A DNA stretch of 64,000 nucleotides from Bugula neritina (lineage: Eukaryota; Bryozoa; Gymnolaemata; Cheilostomatida; Bugulidae): NCBI GenBank assembly GCA_964035545.1, contig OZ037771.1, forward strand, positions 11,607,980 through 11,671,979, given 5' to 3'. Shown piece by piece: positions 63,030 to 64,000 of this stretch. The position numbers and the translations under genes are program-made. Below the pieces are notes generated by a model. The model did no database searches, was not told the DNA's origin, and saw nothing but the letters and a program-made list of their open reading frames with translations. The number at the start of each line of letters is the position of its first letter. Within the stretch, counting starts at the first letter, position 1.

Positions 63030-64000
63030 CTAAAAACAACTAAATAATGTCAATAAAGCAAAAAATATAACTCAAGTAAATTAAATGAGAAAAAGAAAAT
63101 AATGATGCCACTAAAGCCAATAGTATGACTCAAGATAATTAAATAAAATCATTTCAAATAAATTTGATGTATTTCAAATCAGACTTAAAATGTTTAAATA
63201 TTAAATAAATTTACAAGAAAGTGAGCTAACCAAGAGAGTTCTAAGAATTCAAAAATAGAGAAGGAACTGGTGGAAGAAGCACCAAATGAGCATGCAGATC
63301 AAATGGAGATCGGCCAAGATAAAGAGCCCTTAGGCCCATGTAAATAGTAAAGATCTTACAGGAAACTGGCGAACGAATTAATAAAGTACTAGACAGTGTT
63401 GAGATCAATAATGTTACAGAGATGAATGACGTCATCATTGTGTAAAAAATATAGTGGAGAAATTTGATTTATTGACCATTAAAGATCCAGCCAAATGGGG
63501 AAATTTTGAAAATTTTCAACATATTATATGTTAGCTACTCATGGAGGCTCTTGAAAAATAAATACTAATAAATTGAAGAGATTTTGTGAAAACATTACAG
63601 TTTAAAAAAAGAAACAACTTGTATGTGGAGAAAGTTAATATGAGAGTCAGAGAAACTCATCTTCAAAACTATTTATGTTAAAAGTTACCTAGTACTAATA
63701 GTTATAATGATTTGTGTGCTTTGACTTTTGAAATTTTGCGAAGCTGTAGGTGTATAACTACTGCTTTTATTTAGAACTACGAAAAAAAACTTTTTATCAT
63801 CAATTTCACCTAAGCTTTTGTTGAGTAATTATTATTATGATCAGAGTAACACTGAGTTTAGGAGCGTCAAGAGAAAAGGCGGAGGTACAGCCACAGAAGA
63901 ATTCCTCTTCTCAATCCTTGGCGTTCCAGCTATCCTAAGAGTTGTGATCACTTAAACTCCCAAAAGTACTCATATTCACATTGATATTCATACCAAATGT
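63030..64000. other. 5' flank of TRIM-like gene 3, partial
   Basis: Nearly matches the flank of copy 1 (26916-27900), including ATGAATGACGTCATCATTGT, and differs from copy 2. The CGTCA-type motif TGACGTCA inside it is a perfect CRE/ATF-like palindrome shared by copies 1 and 3. No TATA box was seen. Confidence 0.5.

Larger units (their letters stand above)
57181..64000. repeat. segmental tandem duplication, unit 3 (runs off the window)
   Basis: Third copy of the segment. It carries the TRIM-like gene and about 1 kb of 5' flank, which is cut by the window edge. No retroelement is seen in the visible part. Confidence 0.9.

Overview
This is a eukaryotic, metazoan window: AT-rich non-coding DNA, many short introns with GT/AG boundaries, RING/B-box/coiled-coil proteins, a DGAT2-type acyltransferase, a gasdermin-like protein and BEL/Pao plus Ty3/gypsy retrotransposons. 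The species cannot be read from the sequence. Compact introns and the gene mix fit a marine invertebrate, perhaps an early-branching animal such as a sponge or cnidarian, but that is a guess.

Layout. 1-2370: intergenic, one degenerate tRNA-like block. 2371-6087 (+): a five-exon DGAT2/MOGAT-family acyltransferase of 319 aa. Its second intron carries a hAT-type non-autonomous element (8-bp target duplication) with another inverted-repeat element nested in it. The splice donor of its fourth exon lies in a 36-bp minisatellite. 7415-9745: a degenerate repeat array with a fresh ~480-bp tandem duplication. 9859-10126 (-): promoter-like sequence plus a splice donor, with no recognisable product. 13582-19881 (+): a nine-exon gene of 362 aa whose central part resembles the gasdermin pore-forming domain, preceded by a predicted N-terminal membrane segment and followed by a short Thr/Asn/Ser/Gly-rich tail instead of a repressor domain.

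20940-64000: three head-to-tail copies of one segment, each with an intact eight-exon TRIM-like gene on the minus strand (RING, two B-boxes, coiled coil, beta-propeller-like C-terminus; 606, 607 and 607 aa). The third copy is a patchwork of the first two, which points to gene conversion or unequal exchange. The spacers hold long ATTACAGTRT-type satellites. Two LTR retrotransposons sit in the spacers: a BEL/Pao element with an uninterrupted 1893-codon polyprotein and LTRs without visible difference (28922-37027), and a GC-rich gypsy element with matching 306-bp LTRs but a broken gag-pol and an extra zinc-finger/coiled-coil reading frame (46129-53311). Both insertions, and a Harbinger-type MITE, are dated relative to the duplications because the paralogous segment shows the empty site.

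All three host gene models were built by joining exons at GT/AG boundaries. Every model keeps phase through all junctions and ends with a total length divisible by three. The TRIM-like and gasdermin-like genes could both serve innate immunity or cell death, but nothing in the sequence links them beyond proximity.
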